Source of the DNA: Actinomycetes bacterium | GTDB taxonomy: Bacteria; Actinomycetota; Acidimicrobiia; Acidimicrobiales; Palsa-688 | Direction of reading: 5' to 3' | Assembly: GCA_021811865.1 (NCBI GenBank) | Contig: JAKAQB010000134.1 | Location: forward strand, 1 to 6,272 | DNA: 6,272 nt | In this document: positions 1-5,438 of the stretch, in pieces | Layout of the letters: every line of letters begins with the position of its first letter | Position numbering within the stretch: the first letter of the stretch is position 1 | Position numbers and translations under genes: made by a program | The notes under the pieces: generated by a model | Database searches by the model: none | Seen by the model: the letters and a program-made list of their open reading frames with translations, nothing else | Told to the model about the DNA's origin: nothing

Positions 1-15
1 GCTGTCCTGAATGAC

Positions 16-190
16 TCACCGCCGGTACCCCTCACGGCGGACCTTGGCGTGAATGGCGGCCGGGCTGATCGCCGGCCCTTCGACTACCGGCTCGAGGTTC
101 GTATTCTGGGAGGCCAGGTGCGCCGCTGTTCACGTCCTGACCTCGGGCCAGGTACAAATCGGCCGCTACAGCGTAGGTCTCGAGGCTCAA
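16..190 (-). pseudogene. Frame-broken remnant of the gene overlapping the Xre-like antitoxin
   Basis: A TTG codon at 190-188 overlaps the stop of the upstream HTH gene by 4 nt (TTGA), the usual layout of a translationally coupled pair. The frame from it begins LSLETYAVAADLYLARGQDV, which reads like a genuine protein N-terminus. After about 24 codons the sequence turns arginine- and glycine-rich and stops at 34-32. A second frame, open from 129 to the stop at 18-16, contains LEPVVEGPAISPAAIHAKV and ends KVRREGYRR, which reads like a genuine C-terminus. I infer that the N- and C-terminal ends of one gene lie in different frames around 120-130, with a frameshift and probably an internal deletion. 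I do not recognise the family. By position it would be the toxin or effector of the antitoxin-like gene. The alternative is that only one of the two short frames is real. Confidence 0.4.
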
Positions 191-630
191 TCGTCGTCTC
201 GGGCAGTCGGACGAAGACCGAGCTCCCCGTCGGCGGCCTCGAACACCTCAAACTCCGAGAAGATGCGCTCGCGCCAACCTGACTGCCAGCGGTCGAGCGC
301 TGCCTCGGGCGTCTCGTGTCCCGTGGTCAGGTCGAGTAGGTCCACAAAGCGACCGTCGGCAGCCATGTCGATCCCGGTCAAGGGTGCTTCAGGGACGAGC
401 GGCATCTCCAACCACCCGGCGACATCGGATACGAGGTGGTCGACGCGGAGGATCTCGGTGAACGCGAGGAGACGCGCGATGGCCAGTAGGTGCGGGCCGG
501 TTGGGGACTCACCTTGACGCCACCTGCGGACTGCGGGAACCGACACGCCCACCAGTCGAGCGATGTCTCGCCAGGCGAAGCCTCGTCTGGCGAGCTCGTC
601 GAGCATCTCGGTCGCTGGCCGCTTCGCCAT
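187..630 (-). CDS. Xre-like helix-turn-helix protein, probable antitoxin
   Basis: A 147-residue protein. Residues 19-40 form a helix-turn-helix, with RDIARLVGVSVPAVRRW giving the two helices and the turn. A longer alpha/beta part follows, in which residues 72-77 (GWLEMP) and 107-122 (TPEAALDRWQSGWRER) look conserved. This layout recalls Xre-type antitoxins that carry a C-terminal domain binding a partner toxin, but I cannot assign it firmly to the MbcA/ParS group. I chose ATG 630 because AAGG lies upstream and the protein begins naturally as MAKRPATEMLDEL. A GTG at 669 would add 13 basic residues. The next gene on the same strand overlaps its stop by 4 nt and is broken, so this may be an orphan antitoxin or a surviving DNA-binding regulator. 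Expected role: cytoplasmic DNA binding and autoregulation of its own operon (inference). Confidence 0.72.
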   Translation of the reverse strand: MAKRPATEMLDELARRGFAWRDIARLVGVSVPAVRRWRQGESPTGPHLLAIARLLAFTEILRVDHLVSDVAGWLEMPLVPEAPLTGIDMAADGRFVDLLDLTTGHETPEAALDRWQSGWRERIFSEFEVFEAADGELGLRPTARDDD

Positions 631-647
631 GTCCCGGGCCTTGGCTG

Positions 648-911
648 TTGCCCGGCTGCCCCGCCCCACGCGCCGAGGCGATCGCCCACCATGCCGGTGG
701 TCGGGGAAGCGGCTGTGTCGGGCGCAGCGCGGTGGGTCGTGCGCTCGACCCCCGGGCGGTTACCCTCGCCGTGGCCGCCTCCGTGCGCCACCAGGACACC
801 GGCTACGACGAGCTGGTCAAGTCGGGAGTTCCTCGAACCGCAGCGCGCGAGCAGGGGGGCGCCGAAGTCCAGCGCATCCTGGCGAGCTGGCAAGCACCCG
901 TGCCCTCCTGA
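648..911 (+). CDS. DUF2293 domain protein, short or 5'-truncated
   Basis: The frame ending at TGA 909-911 carries an almost complete DUF2293 signature. There is an N-terminal AEAIAHHAGGRGSG segment, then GRSAVGRALDPRAVTLAV, then VRHQDTGYDELVKSGVP, then a helix ending VQRILASWQ. The VRHxxTxYDELxxxGVPR pattern is typical of the family as I remember it; its molecular function is unknown. The start is uncertain. TTG 648 gives an 87-residue product but has no clear ribosome binding site. The frame stays open further left, where it runs antisense to the HTH gene. Only about 17 bp separate this start from the divergent ATG at 630, too little for two normal promoters. A 5'-truncated gene is therefore as likely as a complete small one. 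The usually basic residues after VPR (here TAAREQGG) look slightly eroded. Confidence 0.6.
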   Translation: MPGCPAPRAEAIAHHAGGRGSGCVGRSAVGRALDPRAVTLAVAASVRHQDTGYDELVKSGVPRTAAREQGGAEVQRILASWQAPVPS

Positions 912-1121
912 GCGCGCACGCCTCGGCGAACCTCGCCCCGGTAGGGCTGGACCTCGGCTCTTCCGACCAGGCAGCTGGCTTCGTCGTCGACGAAGACACA
1001 ATGGCCCAGACCCGACGTCGCCCCGAGCCGCCGCTGCGCCGCTGGGCGGCCGCCCGAGCGCTTCGGAGCGACCCCAGGAGGCCCCTCCAGCGGGTGTTGA
1101 CCGTCTCTCGTGCGACGGCAG
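912..1121. other. Non-coding gap between DUF2293 and the AbiEii remnant
   Basis: The region lies between two genes that point towards each other. Frames on both strands stay open because of high GC, but their translations are rich in arginine and proline and match nothing I recognise. A short stretch on the + strand reading QAAGFVVDEDTMAQT is somewhat protein-like but has no start or continuation. The missing 3' half of the AbiEii gene should lie here on the minus strand, and I do not see it in any frame, which suggests deletion. I see no terminator with a T-tract. Confidence 0.5.
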
Positions 1122-1547
1122 TCACGATCGTTTCTCGGCGTGCACCATCACAAGCGGGTGCCCCTGCACGACGACCTCGCCGCCGAGCAGGACCTCGTCT
1201 CGGATCACGGCTGCAGCGGCGCCGCCCACGTCGAACACCACGCCGTCGTCGAGGCGAAGGGAGGCGACTTCGCAGATGACCGCTCGGACGCTCTCCGCGT
1301 CGTTGTCGAGCACTTGGGCCTACAGGTCGATGTCGCGGGTCGGGCGGCGTTCGCCGAAGGCAGCCAGGAGCACCCCGCCTTTCAAGACGAGCTTGTCAGC
1401 GAACCGGGACTCGGCCAGGCGAGCGAGGAACGACTCGAGGACGTAGAGCTGCAAGAGCTCGTCGACCGGGCGGCGATCGCCGCGGGCCTTGGCCCGCAGG
1501 TCAAGGTATGCCTGCCCCGCCCGGGTGGCCCGGGAGGGAGCGGTCAC
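1122..1547 (-). pseudogene. abiEii: AbiEii-type nucleotidyltransferase toxin, broken by an in-frame stop and truncated
   Basis: A GTG at 1547-1545 overlaps the antitoxin stop by 4 nt (GTGA), and the frame gives 75 residues. Residues 55-75 hold the family's first motif: LKGG, then a short spacer, then RPTRDIDL, with D72 and D74 as the expected metal-binding pair. A TAG stop at 1322-1320 follows directly. The same frame then continues with recognisable AbiEii sequence (ESVRAVICEVASLRLDDGVV, then VIRDEVLLGGEV) before a final stop at 1124-1122. About 141 codons remain of a family that normally exceeds 250 residues, and the later catalytic motifs are absent. AbiEii/MenT toxins are nucleotidyltransferases, some of which block tRNA; this copy should be inactive even if the TAG were read through. 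Downstream sequence shows no continuation. Confidence 0.85.
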
Positions 1548-2140
1548 AGGAGGACTTCCAGCGCCTGGCGCAAAGCGGGCTCGGCGCGGGAGAACTCCCG
1601 GGCGAGCCCGATCAGCTGGGCGGGACTTCGGCCTGGGCGGCCAAGCCAGCGCCGCAGCGCTTCCCAGGCGACCTCGCTGCCTTCGAGGTGGCGCAGGCGG
1701 ACGACGTCGATGAGAGACCGCTCGGCCGAGTACAGACCTAGAGGGCGCCTGGCCCCGACCTCGAGCTCGTTTCGTCCCAGGCCGAAGGTGCGGGGGTCGA
1801 ACTGGTGGATGCGGGTCGGCGCCTTCAGGGACGGCCGAGCGCTCCCCCGAGGGATGGCGATGTCGATGGCGGCGGGGATGTCGTCCAGCAGGCCGTGGCG
1901 GGCGAGCGCGGTCTCCAGGCACAGCGTGGCGTGCGGGACCCGCTCGGCAATCTCGACCAGGTCGGAGTCGGCGGGCGGGGCATCGGCCCAGCGGTAGACC
2001 CCGCCGCCGAGCGCGAGGATCTCCCCGCTGTCGCGCAGGGCGTACAGCCGCCTGTCGCCGACGCCGGCCTTCTTGGCCTCCCCGTAGTTGAACGTGTCAC
2101 CTAGCTGCTCTCGCAGACCGGACCCTCTGGCCGTCCTCAT
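1544..2140 (-). CDS. abiEi: AbiEi-family antitoxin and autorepressor (type IV toxin-antitoxin)
   Basis: A 198-residue protein, full length for the family. The N-terminal winged helix-turn-helix spans roughly residues 10-52, with FNYGEAKKAGVGDRRLYAL as the recognition-helix region and LALGGGVYRW as the wing. A middle segment, TLCLETALARHGLLDDIP with IDIAIPRG after it, is the typical AbiEi core, and GLYSAERSLIDVVRLRH follows near residues 135-152. The C-terminal helical part is the toxin-countering region in characterised members. ATG 2140 is the chosen start: an 8-nt gap separates it from a TATGAT hexamer and no Shine-Dalgarno is visible, so translation is probably leaderless. The gene overlaps the toxin start by 4 nt. 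A large inverted repeat just upstream is the expected AbiEi binding site, implying negative autoregulation. The frame is clean although its toxin is broken, leaving it as an orphan antitoxin or DNA-binding regulator. Confidence 0.88.
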   Translation of the reverse strand: MRTARGSGLREQLGDTFNYGEAKKAGVGDRRLYALRDSGEILALGGGVYRWADAPPADSDLVEIAERVPHATLCLETALARHGLLDDIPAAIDIAIPRGSARPSLKAPTRIHQFDPRTFGLGRNELEVGARRPLGLYSAERSLIDVVRLRHLEGSEVAWEALRRWLGRPGRSPAQLIGLAREFSRAEPALRQALEVLL

Positions 2141-2143
2141 GGG

Positions 2144-2186
2144 AGGAAATCATACCCACATTCTGGCTATGTGAGTATGATTTCCT
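2144..2186. promoter_or_regulatory. Operator-like inverted repeat upstream of abiEi
   Basis: Two 18-bp arms, AGGAAATCATACCCACAT (2144-2161) and ATGTGAGTATGATTTCCT (2169-2186), are reverse complements at 17 of 18 positions and flank a 7-nt centre. The left arm ends 3 bp from the abiEi start codon and covers its probable -10 box. AbiEi proteins are known to repress their own operon by binding inverted repeats in the promoter, so this is the most likely operator. The repeat is markedly AT-richer than its surroundings. The right arm carries the same TATGAT pointing the other way, so a divergent promoter is possible. Confidence 0.85.
2149..2154 (-). promoter_or_regulatory. Probable -10 box of abiEi, leaderless transcript
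   Basis: TATGAT on the minus strand, with 8 nt between it and the ATG at 2140. The predicted transcription start falls at or within a base or two of the start codon, which is common in actinobacteria. The intervening bases (TTCCTCCC) do not resemble a Shine-Dalgarno sequence. No good -35 hexamer is visible 16-18 bp upstream. The box lies inside the left arm of the inverted repeat, so bound AbiEi would block polymerase. Confidence 0.6.
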
Positions 2187-2289
2187 TCGCCGGCCCAATC
2201 GGAGCCGGTCCTCTCACCCCAGCTCCAGCCTCTGGCTCAGCCGCACCACCCGTCGGAGGACTGAGCCGGCTCCTGCCGGGGGCGCCCAA

Positions 2290-2327
2290 GAGGTCTTCAC
2301 GTTTCAAAGACCTCGGGTTCACGTTTC
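2290..2327. repeat. 8-bp hairpin plus overlapping 10-bp direct repeat, period 22
   Basis: GAGGTCTT (2290-2297) and AAGACCTC (2307-2314) form a perfect 8-bp stem with a 9-nt loop. The loop's CACGTTTC belongs to TTCACGTTTC (2296-2305), which recurs at 2318-2327, exactly 22 bp away, about two helical turns. No T-tract follows, so this is not an obvious intrinsic terminator. An operator or tandem binding site in the leader of the SIMPL gene is possible. No other copy was noticed in the window. Confidence 0.4.
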
Positions 2328-2399
2328 CGGTGCTCTCATCCTCGCGCCCGGGTACCGTTGCCGACACACGGGGGACCCGCCTGCTCCCCGGTCCCTGGG

Positions 2400-2405
2400 T
2401 AGCGT
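2400..2405 (+). promoter_or_regulatory. Possible -10 box of the SIMPL gene, leaderless
   Basis: TAGCGT fits the TANNNT actinobacterial -10 pattern and lies 6 nt before the ATG at 2412, which would place transcription start at or near the start codon. No Shine-Dalgarno precedes that ATG (GTCTGGGC) and no convincing -35 is visible, so support is modest. Confidence 0.35.
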
Positions 2406-2411
2406 CTGGGC

Positions 2412-3041
2412 ATGACCACAGGGAGTGTGCCCCCGAACACGGTCGTCGTGACCGGGCAAGGATCGACGACGGTGACGCCAGATGCCGCGGTGCTCCATGT
2501 CGGCCTCGAGGCAAGGGCCGATGCTGCTTCGGTGGCGCTCGACGTCGTAGCTCGTCGCGCGGAAGAGGTGCTGGCAGCGACCAAGCACCAGGGGATCGAC
2601 GAGGGTGACGTCCAGACCCAAGGTGTAGCCCTCCATCCGCAGATGGACGAGCGGGGTCTTCGGGTCGTGACCTACGTGGCCTCGTACTCAATGTCCGTTC
2701 GGCTACGGACACTCGGACTCGCTCCTGCCGTGGTGACCGCCATCAGCGAGGCGGCCGGTGACTCTCTTCGGCTCGGAGGCTTCCAGCTGTCCACCGCCGA
2801 CTCCGAGGCGGCGCGCAACGACGCGGCGGCCCGGGCGGTGAAGGACGCTCGGTCGAAAGCCGAGCGCGTGGCCGACGCCGCCGGCGTCCGGCTCGGCCGA
2901 GTGGTCGCCATCAGCGAGATGCCTGCTCCGCCTCGCCGGCTTGCCACATTCGCCGCTGCCCACGCTGCGTCAGTGCCGGTGGAGGCCGGATCCGACGAGG
3001 TTCTTGCACACGTCACGGTGATCTTCGAGATCGCGGATTGA
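2412..3041 (+). CDS. SIMPL domain (DUF541) protein
   Basis: A 209-residue protein spanning a whole SIMPL domain. The N-terminal strand reads VVVTGQGSTTVTPDAAVLHV, matching the family's usual opening with its PD turn. A long helix (about residues 37-60) and GVALHPQMDERG follow, then VVTYVASYSMSVRL. A second helix-rich part carries AVKDARSKAERVADAAGVRL at about 142-161, and the closing strand is HVTVIFEIAD. Family members often carry a signal peptide; this one has none and no membrane segment, so it is predicted to be cytoplasmic. SIMPL/DUF541 proteins have been linked to signalling adaptors (mouse SIMPL) and to oxidative stress (bacterial YggE), but the biochemical role is unsettled. The frame is intact with consistent GC-rich third positions, unlike its neighbours, and there is no operon partner in the window. 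Confidence 0.88.
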   Translation: MTTGSVPPNTVVVTGQGSTTVTPDAAVLHVGLEARADAASVALDVVARRAEEVLAATKHQGIDEGDVQTQGVALHPQMDERGLRVVTYVASYSMSVRLRTLGLAPAVVTAISEAAGDSLRLGGFQLSTADSEAARNDAAARAVKDARSKAERVADAAGVRLGRVVAISEMPAPPRRLATFAAAHAASVPVEAGSDEVLAHVTVIFEIAD

Positions 3042-3064
3042 CGGCTCGGACGTTCGATGGCGGT

Positions 3065-3097
3065 GCCCGGGAACGGCCGGAGGCGGCTCCGCCGGGC
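3065..3097 (+). terminator. Weak two-part hairpin after the SIMPL gene
   Basis: GCCCGG (3065-3070) pairs with CCGGGC (3092-3097), enclosing a second stem CGGAG/CTCCG (3078-3082 and 3087-3091) with a GCGG loop. A 7-nt bulge separates the stems on the 5' side. It starts about 24 bp after the SIMPL stop. No T-run follows, so it is at best a T-less terminator of the kind proposed for high-GC bacteria. Confidence 0.3.
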
Positions 3098-3196
3098 GCT
3101 CCCCCTCCGCAACGTTGCCTACGTGCGAGCAGCTCGGTCCAGTTCCAGTTCGAGCGCTGCTTGGCACGTACCATGATCGAGGCCGTCCGGTGACGG

Positions 3197-3829
3197 TCAC
3201 GAGACCACCCTCTTCGGAGCTCGGAACAGTGGCACCAGCCGAAGTGCTCTTTGGGAAGGCACGTCAGCGGCGAACGCGTCGGTGGATCCTGGGAAGATGG
3301 TGCGCACGACCAACGCGCGAACGGGGTCGAGCTCCAAGGTCCGCTTGTTGATGCCGCGGCTCGCCTTGTGCGGGCTCGGGTGGTCGTGGGTGACGAAGCG
3401 GTACCCGTAGAGGGCGACGCCGCCGGTGTGCGAACCCTGGCGGGTCGAGCTCTCCTGGCTTTGGCGGGACTTGACCATCAGCTCGTGGTGGTAGCCCGGC
3501 GCGATGCCGATGTTCACGTGGCGGAGCACGATGGTGCCGAAGGACTCCTCGAGCGGCTCGTCTGTCGCGCAGAGACGCACACCGGCCGATCGCAGCTCGT
3601 CCTCGACCCGGAAGACGACCGAGGAGTCGCGTGACACACGGGAGATCGACGCCACGATCACCCGGTCGAGGCGCGCCGGGCGCTTCGCCGCGTCGGCGAG
3701 GAGGTCCTGCAGTCCGCCGTCTCGGGGGATCGGGATGTCGAAGCCAGCCAGTCCGCCAGGGCCCTGGGCGGCGTAGGAGCGGGTGCCCGACTCGATGTCG
3801 TAGTAGTGGGCGACGATCCGCCCGCGTCT
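3197..3829 (-). pseudogene. Serine recombinase remnant, missing the catalytic N-terminus and the C-terminus
   Basis: From about 3829 down to 3293 the frame encodes the middle of a large serine recombinase. It opens RRGRIVAHYYDIESGTRSY, continues GFDIPIPRDGGLQDLL and DRVIVASISRVSRDSSVVF (the SRxSRDS helix of the resolvase domain), then DEPLEESFGTIVLRH. The start of the recombinase domain follows, with MVKSRQ, HTGGVALYGYRF and KRTLELDPVRALVVRTIF. The first ~50-60 residues, including the nucleophilic serine in the YxRxS segment, are absent: the frame runs upstream into unrelated arginine-rich sequence. After RTIF (codon 3295-3293) the family's zinc-ribbon and coiled-coil parts are missing and ~31 unrelated codons lead to the stop at 3199-3197. 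There are no internal stops in the retained part, so the loss is by truncation. It cannot be active and marks a former mobile element. Confidence 0.82.
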
Positions 3830-4299
3830 GCTCGCTGTGCCCGGGCATCGCACCCACTTGCGCCCGACGGCGCCTCCACACCTACCGACGAGCTGGCCGT
3901 GGACCGACAGTGGCTCGAGGCCTACGAGCGACTCTGCTCGCTTCACACCTGAGCGACCGCCCCCGAGATCGCCGGTGGCACGCCCCGGCGATCTCCAGCA
4001 CGAACGCCGCCGAACAAAGGCCTGCTCTCGCACGCCTCTCGCCGGAGCGGCAACAACCGGAACCTTGCAGCATCCCGGACAATCTGCCGGACAGGCGCGT
4101 GTGGCAGAGCTCAGACGGTGGATCCAGGCCGAGCGGGGCTCGAGGGACCAGGACGCTCGATGCAGCTGGCAGGCGTCCGAGGCGATCGACGAGAGGCTGG
4201 TGGGCTCCCTGCCGACAAGCCGAGCCGCCGGCGGGCACCTCCGGCGCCGCTCGGGAGACACCGGCACAAGATGTCATCGGCGATGCTCTCTGCTAGGCA
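3830..4299. other. Gene-poor stretch with coding-like scraps
   Basis: This ~470-bp stretch lies between the recombinase remnant and the epimerase and has no credible complete gene. Besides the scrap at 3869-3952, the + frame from GTG 4101 (VAELRRWIQAERGSRDQ, then WQASEAIDERLVGSL) has a helical, charged composition and G/C third positions. It degrades into arginine-rich sequence before running into the epimerase start. It may be another decayed gene. I looked for a tRNA fold that could have been an integration target and found none. No clear promoter for the epimerase stands out. Confidence 0.4.
3869..3952 (+). pseudogene. Possible C-terminal scrap of an unidentified gene
   Basis: The + frame ending at TGA 3950-3952 reads GASTPTDELAVDRQWL and then EAYERLCSLHT before the stop. 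Composition and third-position G/C (about 17 of 20 codons) are protein-like, unlike the sequence just before it. There is no convincing start: the frame remains open leftward only by running antisense over the recombinase remnant. I do not recognise it. The opposite strand here is also open (ESLVGLEPLSVHGQLVGR), so which strand was coding, if either, is unsure. Confidence 0.25.
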
Positions 4300-4305
4300 A
4301 TGGCG

Positions 4306-5319
4306 ATGCGCATCGCGGTGACCGGAGCGGCCGGCTTCATAGGAGCAAAGGTCTCGGACGAGCTGTTGGATGGCGGTCATGAGGTCGTCGCCATCGACAA
4401 CTTCGACACCACCTACTCAGCCGAGCTGAAACACGATCGGGTCGAGCGCCTCGAGGGGCGCCAGGGCTTCCACCTCATCACTGGAGACATCCGGGATGAG
4501 GACGCCGTCTCTTCCCTCTTCCGGCCCGTGCCCGACGCCGTCGTCCACCTCGCCGCCCAGGGCGGCCTGCGGAAGTCGATGGACGAGCCCGCCACCTTCA
4601 TCTCCTCCAACATCTCGGGTTTCGGCAATGTCATCAAGGCAACCGTCGACCATGAGGTGAAGACGATGGTCTATGCCTCCTCCGGTGCCGTCTACGGGGG
4701 CAGCCGGCACCTGCCCTTCAAGGAGGAGGACGCCGCTGTCTTCCCCCTCTCGCTCTATGGGGCCACGAAGCGCTGCGACGAGCTGCTCGCCTTCAGCTAC
4801 GCCCACGCCGCCAGGATCTCCTGCACCGGGCTGCGCTTCTCCACGGTCTACGGCACCGACGGCCGGCCCGACATGGCCATGTACACCTTCGCCGAGCGCA
4901 TATCCCGCGGCGAGCCGATCAAGGTCCACGGCCACGGGAAGATGGTGCGCGACTTCGTCTGGGGAGACGACGTCGCCCACGTCGTCGCGCTCGCAGTCGT
5001 GGACGGCGCGGAATTCGGCACCACTCCTGCCGGCGGGGGCCCCCGGGCCGCCATCGCCGGTGACCCCTGGCGGGTGCTCAACGTCGCCACCGGGCGGCAG
5101 GTCCAGCTGATGGAGATGATCCGCCTCGTCGAGGTGGCCGTCGGGCGGTCGGCCGAGCTCGAGCTCGTGGACGCCATGGCGGCGGAAGTGCAGGAGAACG
5201 GCATGGACGTCTCGCTCCTCGGCGAGACGCTCGGCTTCGTGCCCTCGGTCCAGGTGGAAGAGGGCATCCCGCAGGCCGTCGAGTGGTACCTCTCGTACCT
5301 CGAGAGCCACAAGGCCTGA
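4306..5319 (+). CDS. NAD-dependent epimerase/dehydratase, UDP-glucuronate 4-epimerase-like
   Basis: A full-length extended short-chain dehydrogenase/reductase, 337 residues from ATG 4306 or 339 from ATG 4300. Numbering from the longer form, the NAD-binding GxxGxxG is TGAAGFIGAK (G9, G12, G15), D33 of AIDN ends the second strand, and HLAAQGGLRKS is at 83-93. The catalytic set is S127/S128 (YASSGAVYG) with Y153 and K157 (YGATK). GLRFSTVYGTDGRPDMAMY (177-195) and HGKMVRDFVWGDD (212-224) closely follow UDP-glucuronate 4-epimerases, which convert UDP-GlcA to UDP-GalA for polysaccharide synthesis. The usual PGDVxxTxAD stretch near the C-terminus is replaced by AAEVQENGMDVS, so substrate choice is uncertain. 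AGG at 4295-4297 is 8 nt from ATG 4306 but only 2 nt from ATG 4300, favouring 4306. The gene stands alone, with no glycosyltransferase neighbour in the window, and its frame is clean. Confidence 0.9.
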   Translation: MRIAVTGAAGFIGAKVSDELLDGGHEVVAIDNFDTTYSAELKHDRVERLEGRQGFHLITGDIRDEDAVSSLFRPVPDAVVHLAAQGGLRKSMDEPATFISSNISGFGNVIKATVDHEVKTMVYASSGAVYGGSRHLPFKEEDAAVFPLSLYGATKRCDELLAFSYAHAARISCTGLRFSTVYGTDGRPDMAMYTFAERISRGEPIKVHGHGKMVRDFVWGDDVAHVVALAVVDGAEFGTTPAGGGPRAAIAGDPWRVLNVATGRQVQLMEMIRLVEVAVGRSAELELVDAMAAEVQENGMDVSLLGETLGFVPSVQVEEGIPQAVEWYLSYLESHKA

Positions 5320-5358
5320 GCGAGCAGGAGTTGTCGCGGCGGCGGGCAGCCTCGGGTC

Positions 5359-5397
5359 TGTGACCGCGCCCGGGCGAACCGTCACAACCGGCCCGGG
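5359..5397 (+). terminator. Inverted repeats after the epimerase gene
   Basis: TGTGAC (5359-5364) pairs with GTCACA (5381-5386) around the 10-bp palindrome CGCCCGGGCG (5367-5376). An alternative pairing is CCCGGGC (5369-5375) with GCCCGGG (5391-5397). The structure starts about 40 bp after the epimerase stop. It may act as a T-less terminator; there is no T-tract, so support is weak. Confidence 0.3.
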
Positions 5398-5438
5398 TCT
5401 GGTCGGACGCCGACCGTGCGCCGGGGATGTGCCGGTAG

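Larger units (their letters stand above)
2187..2411. other. Intergenic region between the AbiEi operator and the SIMPL gene
   Basis: This 225-bp stretch separates two divergent genes and I see no credible gene in it. It holds the hairpin and direct repeat at 2290-2327 and a second, looser inverted repeat, GGCTCAG (2234-2240) with CTGAGCC (2261-2267), separated by 20 nt. Open frames on both strands are low-complexity shadows. Confidence 0.6.

Noticed and set aside
1320..1322. Amber codon in AbiEii as possible suppressed stop or recoding signal
   Set aside because: The downstream frame also ends early without the later catalytic motifs, so readthrough would not yield a working toxin; no recoding structure is evident.
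490..1446. Long open frame of about 318 codons on the + strand
   Set aside because: Its translation is low-complexity, rich in R, P and S, and runs antisense to the HTH and AbiEii frames; DUF2293 occupies another + frame here. It is open only because of high GC.
1110..1997. Open frame of 295 codons on the + strand
   Set aside because: It is the antisense shadow of the AbiEi/AbiEii operon, whose minus-strand frames carry clear family motifs.
3109..3118. Palindrome GCAACGTTGC, present again at 6110-6119
   Set aside because: The second copy lies inside the GNAT coding sequence, where it encodes conserved residues (RNVAS on the minus strand), so the recurrence is probably chance.
3830..4299. 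tRNA gene or attachment site next to the recombinase
   Set aside because: I found no cloverleaf-like arms, TTCRA-type loop or matching direct repeats flanking the remnant.
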